64,000 nucleotides of DNA from Rhododendron vialii. Taxonomy: Eukaryota > Streptophyta > Magnoliopsida > Ericales > Ericaceae. The stretch spans positions 36,051,501 through 36,115,500 of the forward strand of contig NC_080567.1 of NCBI RefSeq assembly GCF_030253575.1, written 5' to 3'. The notes beneath the pieces are model-generated. The model did no database searches. It was not told the origin of the DNA and was given only the letters and a program-made list of their open reading frames with translations. A program made the position numbers and the translations under genes. This document shows, in pieces, positions 24,466 through 34,755 of the stretch (position 1 is its first letter; each line of letters begins with the position of its first letter).

Positions 24466-26689
24466 TCACAACAATCGGCGGCTCAAATTTTAATTCGAGC
24501 AATAGACAATCCAGATTTTTATGTACTTAGATTAGATTCAAGTCGTCCGTATCGAGATGAACGGCCAGATGGGCCTCTTGGCACCACCGTGCTTGGCAGT
24601 ATTCCGTTGACCAAAATGGAACATAAATATTACTCCATTTTGTCCCGTAATGTTAGATATTTATGGAATTACGTGTCAATTTTAAATTACTTATATCTTT
24701 CAATTTATAGTATTTTATGTGATCTTCAAAACTTAATTTATAAGAATGTGTATTATAGCATTTTTCAAACCGGTTACCCGTTATCGTACACATCCTTCTA
24801 AGACGATTATAATCAACCACTAAATGCTAGACCACAAAAGTTTATATTCTCGTACACATCCTATTTTAAATTACTTATATCTTTCAATTTATAGTATTTT
24901 AAGTGATGTTCAAAACTTAATTTATAAGAATGTGTATTATAGTATTTTATGTGATCTTCAAAACTTAATTTATAAGAATGTGTATTATAGCATTTTTCAA
25001 ACCGGTTACCCGTTATCGTCAGGGACGGAGCCAGAAATTATTGGCAATGAGGTCAATTTCCTATAGCACAAAAAAAATTTGTTTCATACTACTTGATAGT
25101 AAAAAAAAACATTGAAATGGTAAACAAAAAGGAGTTAAGTAGATATTTTTGGGATTTTTTTAGGGAGGAGAAGTGGGGATATTTTACTTTGCCCTCTTTT
25201 TTTCCTCAAGTTCTAAACTTTTAAATGGACTGGGGCAAATTGTAATGTAAAAATGGGGTCAAGTAAGCAATTTTGGGATAAAATCTATAATTATCTCCAT
25301 TGTAATTTGGAAGGCAGGAGGGGTCGGATGCCACCCCTTGTCTCAAGGTGGCTCCGCCCCTGGTTATCGTACACATCCTTCTAAGACGATTATAATCAAC
25401 CACTAAATGCTAGACCACAAAAGTCTATATTCTCGTGTCGACTTTTAAATTTTTTATTGACTTTTTGAACTGCAAAAATTCATGTGTTTACCACATGAAT
25501 TCATCTATTGAACCACCAAAGTTTTTTATATGTGCAAGTAAACTTGACCCGAACACCTGAGTTACAAACAAAACTATAATATGTAAGCTTCCTAGAACAT
25601 AATGCAGACCACTTGTTTTTTATGATGGTTTTGTTTCTTTTAAGATAATGGAAATTCGTCCAGATTTTTAGGGGAGAAATTTTTTTAGATATTTATTTAT
25701 GGTTGAGAAGTTGTTAGGTATTTCTGATAGTGAATAAGTTGTTAAGAAATGTTAAATTGTTTCCGGTAGTGAATAAGTTGCTGATGTGTTTGTGAGTAGA
25801 GTTACTGTAGCAAAAAATGTTTTTGTTGACAACTTTTTGGTTAGTGAAAAAGAGATGGTAAAAATGCTGAAATTTTTTTTAAAGTGAAAACGAGATGGTA
25901 AAATACGTTAAGTTTTTAATATTTTTTGTTAATAAAAACAACTCATTAACAGGAGTGCTTCAACTATACACATGATTGCTTTTAGACTCGTATCAATTAT
26001 TTTAGTTCACAAAGTACTTTATGATATCTGTACTGGTCTATTTGGAGGAAAAAGTTCATTCGTCGGTCTCAAAATAGTCTTATCAATTTTAGTTTTTGTC
26101 TTGTTACAGTGTCAAAAAAACTAAAAATGACACAATTTCGAATCATGATAGTTGGATTAAACTTATTTCGTTTTTTTATTGCAACCCAAATGACTTGGAT
26201 AATGTAGAAGGAATGGAGATAAAAATACGCAAAAATCAACGTGCATTCAACTTCACAATTTACACTTTCAGTACTTCAAGTACCTACGGAGAAAGAACAA
26301 ACCAAAGGATGAACACATTCGAATACATATGTGCTCAAAATCATCTAATATATGCGAATCTCACACGATAATTAAATATAGACTCCATACACAACGGACG
26401 ATTTGGATGGTATCCGTAACATTGTGCACATACGTTACATGCATGCCCGTACGTACGTAGCATTTTTTTATGGAGAGAAAACTTGGTTCAACTACGCCAA
26501 TGATTGCTTTTCCTAGTAATGCTTTCAAACGTGAAAAAAGCAAAAGTAAAGCCAACTACGGGAATCAATCAAGCAACAAACAAACAACCAACCAACCAAC
26601 CTCAGAATTCTAATCACACCCACTAACCTGTTTCACTCTTAAACCACTGTCTCTCCATTTCCCTTTCCTGTCTCACCTCCTTCCAAACG
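24466..26689. other. Intergenic DNA with local duplications, no gene seen
   Basis: Bases 24685-25450 contain copies of the same phrases: tacttatatctttcaattt at 24688 and 24863, and a segment starting gttatcgtacacatcc at 24779 and 25363. A hAT-type MITE splits the later copy. Bases 25690-25900 match the dispersed repeat at 170-360. The last 150 bp before 26690 should hold the promoter and leader of the first esterase gene (a CAAC-rich stretch at 26575-26600). Confidence 0.5.
25020..25362. mobile_element. hAT-type MITE, 343 bp, 8-bp TSD
   Basis: Ends CAGGGACGGAGCCA and TGGCTCCGCCCCTG are inverted repeats, flanked by the exact duplication gttatcgt (25012-25019 and 25363-25370). The insertion interrupts one copy of a locally duplicated segment, so it is younger than that duplication. 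Non-coding. Confidence 0.88.
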
Positions 26690-28626
26690 ATGGAATCAAA
26701 CAACAACAACGACAATGATAACAACAACGAGATCGCATACGAGTTCCTCCCCTACTTCAGAGCCTATAAAGATGGACGAGTGGAAAGATTCTTCGGCATC
26801 GACAGAGTTCCCACATCTACAAATCCCAACTCCATTGTTTCCTCCAAAGACGTGGTCATCTCGCCGGAATCTGCTATATCGGCACGCCTCTTCAAACCCA
26901 CCACCGTCGGACCAAACCGAAGACTCCCTGTCTTGGTCTATTTTCACGGCGGAGCCTATTGCTTTGGATCACCCTTCTGCGCCGAGTACCACAACCACCT
27001 CACCTCTCTCGTGGCCGAAGCTAATGTTATCGCGATTTCTGTGGATTATAGATTGGCCCCAGAATACCCAATTCCGATTGCATATGAAGATTCGTGGGCT
27101 GCTCTCAAATGGGTCGCGTCGCATTGTAATGGACAGGTAATCTTTTCTTTTCTATTGGCGAGACATAGTAAGAACTGATAAGAAAATTGGTTGGAAATAA
27201 TGAATTTTATTATTTTCCCACCATTTCTTGCATAATATTTCTATAAGAGCATCTCCATCAGCTTACCTAAAAATTTAGCCAGTTTGCTTAGGATTTTTGT
27301 CTTGGCTAGCCACCAAACCAAAGCAATACCCAACAATCTTGCCATTTGCCTCAACCAAAAAAAAGAAAGAAAACACATACACACACACATGTATAATTTA
27401 TTACAAGAATGGGAACGACCAAACCAGGTCCGGAGAAAGTCGCCGGCCAAAACAAATCCGGCCACATACGTACGCATATATACATAAAAAAAACCAACCG
27501 ATCAAACTTGCTGGAAAAATCAAAAACCCATCGGGAGAAAGTCGAAGACGAACTCGCCGGTGAAAATCGATCTGAAATCCGTTCGCCTATCTATACTCGT
27601 CGGAGTCGGAAATCCTGTCGGTGATTTGTTTTGTGGGAGAGAGAAAGGAGCAGCAGAGAGAAGCCAAGCGAGGCAGCCATACCTCGCTGGGCGGGGCGAG
27701 GGGAGGAAGCAAGGGGGGAAAAAGGCGAGTTCCAAGCGATGCTGCTCGAAACTCTGCCATACCACTTTCAGTCGCTAGTTTGGCCTCGCCGAAGGTGAGG
27801 CGACCCTGATGGAGATGCTCTAATAGGATTCGCAATTTTCGCCCCTTTTCTCGTAATTTCTCACCTTCCAAAGGGGTTTTAATATATTCGAGAAATTACA
27901 AAGCTCTAGGCCCCTAATTATAAGATGTTGCATCCCAAATTTGAAAGTTTTTGAGTTTTGGCCATCATGGATTTTAGCAAATTTTGTGATACAATAACGA
28001 TCTTCTAGTCACGACGCCCTGACTCGATTCCTGATGACATAGTTTTTATTTTGGTGCTCTTCTCTACAATCATTTTGTTTGCCTCTTAGAACTTTGTGTT
28101 GTCCCTCAATATATCATGCGTCTCTTTTGGTTATAAGGGCCCTGAAAATTGGATCAACGACAATGCGGATTTACAAAGAGTTTTTGTCGCCGGAGACAGC
28201 GCGGGAGCAAACATCGCTCATAACACAGCGATGAAAGCAGGGGAGGAAGAATTGGCGGGGCTGGAATTGATTGGGGCTTGTTTGGTCCACCCGGATTTTG
28301 CCAGTAAAGAAGGGGATGTGCCGAAGGCGTGGTTTTTTGCTTGTCCTGGTACATCCGGATCGAGTGACCCGAGGATTAACCCGGCTGTGGATTCGAGATT
28401 GGGCAAAATGAGGTGCAAGAGGGTCTTGGTTTGCGTTGCGGAGAAGGATTGGGCAAAAGAGAGGGGATTGTTTTACTACGAGGCGCTGAGAAAGAGCGAG
28501 TGGACCGGAACGGCAGAGATCGTGGAGACGGAAGGAGAAGGGCATGTGTTTCACTTGTTTAACCTGAATTGCGAGAATGCTGTGAATTTGGTGAAGAGGT
28601 TGGCATATTTCATCAATCAAGAGTAA
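26690..28626 (+). CDS. CXE: CXE-type carboxylesterase, intron-containing, 311 aa
   Basis: Plant class-I carboxylesterase (alpha/beta hydrolase, HSL family, CXE12-like); it hydrolyses small acyl esters, substrate unknown. Exons are 26690-27136 and 28138-28626. The 1001-bp intron has GT and AG ends in phase 0 and falls after NGQ, just before the conserved WIND segment. Residues 86-90 are the oxyanion loop HGGAY (most family members have HGGGF). The nucleophile is Ser170 in GDSAG, with Asp253 in AEKD and His285 in EGHVF, so the triad is complete. An acidic Asn-rich N terminus (residues 4-13) is unusual. No signal peptide, so the product is probably cytosolic. It is the only cluster member with an intron, and that intron carries a 574-bp MITE. 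Similarity to its neighbours is lower than among the other copies. Confidence 0.9.
27247..27820. mobile_element. Tourist/Harbinger-like MITE (574 bp) inside the CXE intron
   Basis: Ends GAGCATCTCCATCAG and CTGATGGAGATGCTC are perfect inverted repeats flanked by TAA on both sides (27244-27246 and 27821-27823). The perfect ends suggest a fairly young insertion. The interior includes CCGG/GGCGAG-rich sequence that gives open frames on several strands, none with a recognisable domain. It makes up more than half of the host intron. Confidence 0.88.
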
Positions 28627-29908
28627 AGGTTTAGATGATGATATGAATAATGTGTTGTGTGTAGATTGGTATGTTGTCATTTATGTTACTACTCTTATGG
28701 TTTTTGTGTGAGCCTTCCAAAATTTGTACCAAATGCTTTTCCTCACCACTGATTGAGTTTTCATTACTAGGGTCCTTTGCATTTTCATAGTCTTTATCGT
28801 TTTGCGTGAAACCGTCATTTAAATAGATTTCTCTAAACAAATTCAACACGATATTACCTATATGAATATTTGCGCGCACAAAATCCAAATTGACATATAG
28901 TTTGAATTACACAAATAAGAAGGGCAGAAAAAAATAAAATAGAGAACCCGACCAAAATCTCCTCTCAGTCCTGCTAATGACATCTTCCTCTCTACTATTT
29001 TTTACAAAGTGTGAACCTTTATCTACAGTGAGATAACGTTAAATCTCTTTCACCACTTGTGTATAGAATACCATATACTCTCATAATTTCTATTAAAAAT
29101 AGAACTTGGAGTTGTGCTATTTTTTAGTAGTATATATAAAGCAAGTTAGCAGCCATTTAAGAGAAATGACTGAAAAAAGATTCCATGAAAATGTTCTAAA
29201 TGCAACCATGATGCACAAGTGAAATCCAACTTTTCATCAAAACAATGTCTGTAGAAGTAACTACTACTCCTATTTTGTCTAGAGGATGATGCCGAAGGGA
29301 TTAAAACCAAAGAGGAATGTGAAAGTTCAATTGTGACTGTTGATGATGTCTTGATTCATGTTTCGGTGGTGCATGAATGTAGTAGTTGCATTCGTCTCTA
29401 TAAGGCGATAATAATGTGATACTTTTGGATGTATCAGATTTCTTTATTTTAATGTTTCTCTTTCTTTAACCACAATAATGTTTCCTTTATTTAAGGTAGA
29501 GGAAAATTTATTCACGGAAGATTCGTGAATAAGATTTACGGTGCTCAATCTCCGTCAGTTCAAATTTTTTTTGGATAATTCTGATTAAAAACAATCTAAT
29601 TACGATAATAAATAATTCGAATCGTCCAAAATACTTTTAATTGGATGGCTGAGATTTTGCAAAGCTCTGAATAGGTTTTTTACGGTACTCCTGTACAACT
29701 TCAGTACTTCACCATTTAAAAATTGATTCTCCCAAACCTCGATTTGGAATTGTCATCGTGAAGAAGAACGAGCTCTTACGTCATGACTCACCTAACCAAT
29801 ACACCACTTTGCCGATGACTCTATTAAAATCGCATGAAAACCATCCATCAAATGCATCTCTCTCTCTCTCTCTCCAAAAGCCGGCCACTGTAATTTCCTT
29901 CCTCCACA
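28627..29908. other. Spacer between the two plus-strand esterases
   Basis: About 1.3 kb of AT-rich sequence. The first few hundred bases should be the 3' UTR of the upstream gene. A short CT run lies at 29859-29874, in the leader of the next gene, 35 bp before its ATG. No gene or complete transposon recognised. Confidence 0.5.
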
Positions 29909-30865
29909 ATGTCTTCAACCACAAACAACGAAGTAACCCATGATTTCCCACCCCTCGGAATCCGGACATTCAAAGACGGCACCGTAGAGAGACTCAAAGG
30001 CGCCGAAATCGTCCCCCCTTCGACCGACCCAATCACCGGCGTCCGATCAAAAGACGTCGTCATCGACCCGCAAACGGGGCTATCTGCTCGAATCTACAGC
30101 CCCAAAACCGCAAACCCAACTCACAAAAAGCTTCCCCTCCTCATATACTTCCACGGCGGCGGTTTCTGCATCGAAACCGCCTTCTCGCCGATGTACCACA
30201 ACTACCTCAATTCACTCGCCGCCGAAGCCAACGCCGTGATTATCTCTGTTGATTACAGAAGAGCCCCTGAATACCCTCTCCCGATCGCCTACGATGATTC
30301 CTGGACCGCGATCAAGTGGGCGGCTTCTCACAGTCAACGAGGCGGGGATGAGGTATGGCTAAACGACTACGTCGATTGGGATGAGGTATTCTTTGCAGGA
30401 GACAGCGCAGGTGCTAATATAGCTCACAACATGGCGGTTCGGGTCGGGTTGGAAGGACTGGACGGGGCAAGGCTTGTTGGGATTGCTTTGGTGCATGCTT
30501 ATTTTTGGGGGAAGGAACCAATTGGAAAAGAAGGTGACAACATCATGAGAAAGGCCTTTGCTGAGAATCTGTGGCTTTTCGTCTGCCCTTCGTCCAGCGG
30601 GTCAGACGACCCGTTGTTGAACCCGGTGAAGGATCCGAATTTCTCGAAGCTGGGTTGCGAAAAGGTGCTGGTTTGTGTGGCCGAGAAAGATATGTTGAGG
30701 GACAGGGGGTGGTATTACAAAGAGGAATTGGAGAAGAGTGGGTGGTGGGGAGGAGCGGTGGAGGTTATGGAGGCTGAAGGGGAAGACCATGTGTTCCATT
30801 TGTTTAATCCTACTTGTGAAAATGCCGCGGCCATGCTCAAAAGGGTGGCTGCTTTCATGAATTGA
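29909..30865 (+). CDS. CXE: CXE-type carboxylesterase, intronless, 318 aa
   Basis: Soluble alpha/beta-hydrolase esterase of the CXE12-like group. The single exon has the usual length of about 310-330 aa. Landmarks in order: FKDGTVERL (21-29), oxyanion loop HGGGF (82-86), DYRRAPEYPLP (115-125), DDSW (129-132), GDSAGANIAHN with nucleophile Ser166, DDPLLNP (233-239), VCVAEKD with Asp261 and GEDHVFHLFN with His294. All catalytic elements are present. No signal peptide or membrane segment. It is closest to the minus-strand gene at 52135-53085 (both have RDRGWYYKEEL and EVMEAEGE). The start is the first Met of the frame, about 35 bp after a CT tract. High GC relative to the flanks marks true coding sequence. 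The substrate cannot be told. Confidence 0.95.
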   Translation: MSSTTNNEVTHDFPPLGIRTFKDGTVERLKGAEIVPPSTDPITGVRSKDVVIDPQTGLSARIYSPKTANPTHKKLPLLIYFHGGGFCIETAFSPMYHNYLNSLAAEANAVIISVDYRRAPEYPLPIAYDDSWTAIKWAASHSQRGGDEVWLNDYVDWDEVFFAGDSAGANIAHNMAVRVGLEGLDGARLVGIALVHAYFWGKEPIGKEGDNIMRKAFAENLWLFVCPSSSGSDDPLLNPVKDPNFSKLGCEKVLVCVAEKDMLRDRGWYYKEELEKSGWWGGAVEVMEAEGEDHVFHLFNPTCENAAAMLKRVAAFMN

Positions 30866-31674
30866 GGACAAAGCATAAAATTAGCTAGCCTTTCGTTTTG
30901 TCCCAACGGCACTGAGTAATCTCTCATCGGTTTCACTTCAATTGTGGTTCCTAATAACCCTTCCACCGACAGGCGATTGTGTTTTTCATAGATTTCTCTA
31001 TTGCTCATGTCAGCATGATGTTTTTTCTTGCTTCTTTTGATTGAATAATAGAATGCCAAGTTGACCTAACGTGGCTATTATCAATAGTGGAGAGATGAAT
31101 TGAACTCTTTTTTTTTCTTTTTTCATTTGTTCCCTGTCGTTTCCTATACTATTTCAATCATTTTGTTTCCAAACGTCTTTTGAACCGTGTTTTTGTTGGA
31201 GAAATTATATATCAATGGCTGTATGCTCCAACACCTTTTATAACTGCACGTTTTGTGTATAGTGCATATATTTAGAAATGAGTCAAAATTTGATCCCATG
31301 GACAAATATTGGAGGGCTATTTAATTATTATTTAATTAAATTGGGCTGCAAAATGAAGTTATATTGGGTTAAAGACAATGGGCTTAGCTTAATTAAATTA
31401 GGCCCAATTAGTTTTAACTTAATCTGATCACGTGCTAAGAGTGTTTTGGGCATAATTGTTTAAGTAAAATATAAAGGCCCATGGTTGGAAATGATTATTT
31501 GAGATGTTATGGGAAAAACAAATGGGAGGTGGGCCCATGAAGTTGATAGGTTTACTGGCCATTTTGACGTCAAATGGTCCTTAATTCCCTCGTGCCCATG
31601 AAAAAAGAAAGACAACGTGGCCCATTACCTTTGTTAACTGCTGATAACCTCCTACGATCCAGAAGAGCAAATGG
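30866..31674. other. Spacer downstream of the second esterase
   Basis: No gene. The stretch from about 31195 (tgttggagaaatta) to the hAT-type unit, and again after that unit up to about 33230 (tataaatag at 33025, aataaag at 33207), reads like the upstream, promoter and polyadenylation parts of an LTR. I could not find both ends or a TSD. Confidence 0.3.
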
Positions 31675-31682
31675 GCAATATG

Positions 31683-32902
31683 TAGAGATGACAATCTTAA
31701 TTCATATTTTTCAACCCGTTTAAATTCGCCCACTTATAATTCAATTCAATCCGTCCATATTATATTATGGATTGATATGGGTTGAATCAATCTCAACCCA
31801 TATTTACAATGGTGGATTTCCCCTAGAAAGCTTAGTCTTACCTAGACAGACAAATTATAAATCCTAGCCTACGTAATTGGAAATTCTGCCCCTACAATTC
31901 AACAAAACATAGACAAGCGAGCAATGGCAACTACCGTAAATTAAACGCGCTTATGAAGGCTCCAGCAGTCATCCCATCCCTCCCGGCTCACAACCTTGTT
32001 CTTGTCCTCTCTCTCCTCTCGCAAAACCCTAACAACCAAACCCAAGGGGAACTGGAAGAGGAAAAAGGGGTGGAAGAGAGAGAGTGAGAGGGACGAGAGA
32101 GAGAGAGAGAGAGTGGGATAAGAGGGAGGGAGGGAGGGAGAGAGAGAGAGAGAGTTCCGGTTCATGAATTGCTCTCTGAGAGATGCTACAACCACACTCA
32201 AAATTACACATCTAAATACACCCTATCTCACAAAATACAAGGGTCCCACACATACTGCACACACAGTGTGTGTGGGACCCTTGTGTTTTGTGAGATGGTG
32301 TGTATTTGAGTGTGTGATTTTGGATGTGATTGTAGAATATTTGTTGCTCTTTTCTAAAGAACAGTTGTCAAAAGAAACTTTTCGGGGATTTCCACATCGT
32401 TATTTACACGGTAGCTTCTCTTAGATTTGCTGAGATTCGTTTTCAATTATAATCGATCACAATTAATTGTTATCGGTCATAATTGATTTTCAATATGGAC
32501 CGTCCAAAAATACTTTGAACGTGTGCGATTGGCTTCTGTAAAATCTTCTTTACAAAACAATCTGCAAATAAGATTTTCTGTTAAAGGATAGAGAAGAAGA
32601 CTTCAGGTGGGGCGGGTTTTGTCCATTTGTGAACGTGTTTCAACCCATATCGGGGGAAGACAGCAGAGAAGGAAAATAAGGAAGGGGGAAACGGGGACGG
32701 GGGAGAAGAGAAGGAAATAATTTTTAAAAAAAAGAAGAAGAAGAAGAAAAAGAGGGAGGGAAACAGGTCGGGTCAGACGAGTTTGAGTTTGACTTGACTC
32801 ATATTCAACCTGACCCGTTTCAATCCGTTTACTATTTGACCCACTCGTATTTGATCCATAACCCGTTTCAACCCGACCAAATATGCCTATTTGCCACCTC
32901 TA
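31683..32902. mobile_element. hAT-type non-autonomous element, 1.22 kb, 8-bp TSD
   Basis: Ends TAGAGATGACAA (left) and TTGCCACCTCTA (right) are imperfect inverted repeats. The exact duplication gcaatatg flanks them (31675-31682 and 32903-32910). Subterminal DNA is rich in CCCGTTT/AACCCG words in both orientations. The interior holds a GA-rich stretch (32055-32155) and a strong fold-back (32187-32334), so a second sequence has probably been inserted or captured. No transposase frame. Confidence 0.85.
32187..32334. repeat. Fold-back hairpin, arms about 70 bp
   Basis: The left arm (32187-32258, containing tctcacaaaatacaaggg) and the right arm (32264-32334, containing cccttgtgttttgtgaga) are reverse complements with few mismatches. 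The loop is only a few bases within acacacagtgtgtg. It lies inside the 1.22-kb hAT-type unit and is probably a nested MITE; if transcribed it would form a near-perfect stem. Confidence 0.8.
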
Positions 32903-32910
32903 GCAATATG

Positions 32911-33769
32911 TATAACTCTTCTCAACCGCCCATGATCCCATGAAGTGGAGGTTCTATGGACACATGGCGCCACAAGATAAAGATAACAAATACCCGTGCA
33001 TGCAGAACTGTGAGATCCCTTGGCCTATAAATAGTAGAACTCAAAACGGAAAAAAAATTCACACACCAATCAAGCACAACGCTTAAACCAAAGTCTTTTC
33101 AGCAAAACACCTATCTTTATACTTTTCCTGCATTAAACTCAATTACTTCATTAAGTAGTTTGAGTTTTTTACTTTTCATTGTACTCAATTTTATTATTCC
33201 GACATAATAAAGTTATTTTACGTTGTTACTTTTTTTCCTACAAGGTTAGGAAATTGCTAAATCCTCGCTCGTTGAGATAAAACCATGAACCATCACTGTG
33301 ATCCAGCCCTTAGGGTCGCAACACTCTCGCTTACGGTCAAGAAGTCAGAAAAAGGGCATCCAGTCCTTTACGTTGGACGCGACAAGTCTTAATACGCCCG
33401 TTCTTAGTCTTTGAGCCATTTCGTAACCCAACACCTGCTCACTCATTAATGTGGTATTACAAAAGACATGCAGTAAAAAGGACTCGTATCCATACATACG
33501 TTGCAAATATAATAGCCACATGTTCTGATGTACGTATACACCCAATTGATCATTTTTCCCAAATGCCAACTACATGCGCTGCCTCTAATAAATGTCTAGG
33601 AAAATCTAATTTTTAATAGTATCAAAATAGTACTACTGTTGTTGCATTAACAACACACCAACACCTTCCAACCGTTCGATCTCCGTGTCGATAGTCGAAT
33701 CGCGTGCTTCGTGTTCATTGATTGAGGGATGAAAAATACTTTAAGAACGAAGAATCGAACGATACCTTC
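32911..33769. other. Spacer, possible LTR remnant, no gene
   Basis: TATAAATAG at 33025-33033 is followed by about 200 bp of A/T-rich sequence and AATAAAG at 33207. This is the arrangement of an LTR promoter and polyadenylation region, or of a short transcription unit. I see no conserved protein. Confidence 0.3.
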
Positions 33770-34755
33770 TCACTTTTGCAGCATTAATCCGTTCAATGTG
33801 CTTTGGCACGGGTTCATGAAAGATACGACTCTCGTTACTATATTCTTGGCCTTTTCGGAATCGGGCTTTTTCAAATGAAAAATATGATCTTCCCCTTGAG
33901 TCTCTATGATCTCCGCCTCTCCTCCCCATCTATTGTTTCCCAATTCCTCATAATACAACCAACCTCTATCTTTGAAGAAATCTCTCTCCGCTACGAAAAC
34001 CAAGACCTTCTCACACCCTAGGCTAGAAAAATTCGGATCCATCGCCGGGTTCATCAACGGGTCATCCAACCCGGCGCTATTCGGACACGCAAAACGCCAT
34101 AACTTCTCGACACGTGCTCTTCCATCCACTTTAGCGACCTCAGTGCCAATTGGCTCTTTTCCCGAGAAAGCCGGCTGAATCAAAAAAATCCCCTTAAGCT
34201 GACTGCCATCCAAACCAAACAACCCGACCCGGATAGCCATGTTATGAGCTATATTAGCACCAGCACTATCTCCACCGCAAAAAACCCGCCCAAAATCAAT
34301 AAAATCTCTCAGCCATTCCTCTCACCATTTCCACCCGAGTGAGATACGACCCATTTCACTGCGGCCCACGAATCATCGTATCCAATTGGGAGCGGGTGCT
34401 CCGGAGCTCTTCTGTAGTCAACAGACACTATAATGGCACTAGCTTGGGATGCAATTGAGTTGAGAAATTTCTGGTAGAGTGGAGAGAAAGCCGTTTGGAC
34501 GAAAAATGCCCCACCGTGGAAGTAAACAAGGAGAGGAAGTTTTTGATTCGGGTTTGTGGGTTTGGGCATGTAGAGTCGGGCAGAGAGTCCGGCCTCGGGT
34601 TCAATCACAACATCTTTTGAGGTGACGCCGGTTTCCGGATCTGCAGGCGAAGGGGGTACGGTTTCGGTGCCGATTAATCTCTTGACTTTGCCATCCTTGT
34701 ATACCCGACACCAGGGAGATAAATCATGTTGGATTTCGAGATTGCTTGAATGCAT
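33770..34755 (-). pseudogene. CXE: CXE-type carboxylesterase, one frameshift
   Basis: Minus-strand copy of the CXE12-like esterase, closest to the genes at 58854-59819 and 61951-62904 (shared SNLEI, DLSPWC-like and KPTN segments). From Met at 34755 the frame runs through HGGAF and DYRRAPEHPLP to SHSGGNGE. There a 1-nt loss, compared with the paralogue's GGNGEEEW, near 34316-34325 shifts the frame, and a stop follows within five codons. Downstream the other frame is open and fully conserved: EWLRD, GDSAGANIAHN, DDPLMNP, AERD, GEDHIFHL. It extends about 10 residues past the usual C terminus. Everything but this one base looks functional. It is therefore either a very young pseudogene or a sequence error in a GAGAGG context; no truncated product would retain the catalytic Ser. 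Confidence 0.88.

Noticed and set aside
27409-27871. Several overlapping Arg/Lys-rich frames on both strands
   Set aside because: All lie within the 574-bp intronic MITE and its margin, with no domain or conserved start.
31195-33230. Solo LTR split by the hAT-type unit
   Set aside because: It starts like an LTR (TGTTGG) and has TATAAATAG and AATAAAG, but I could not find a matching 3' end or target duplication, so it is not called.
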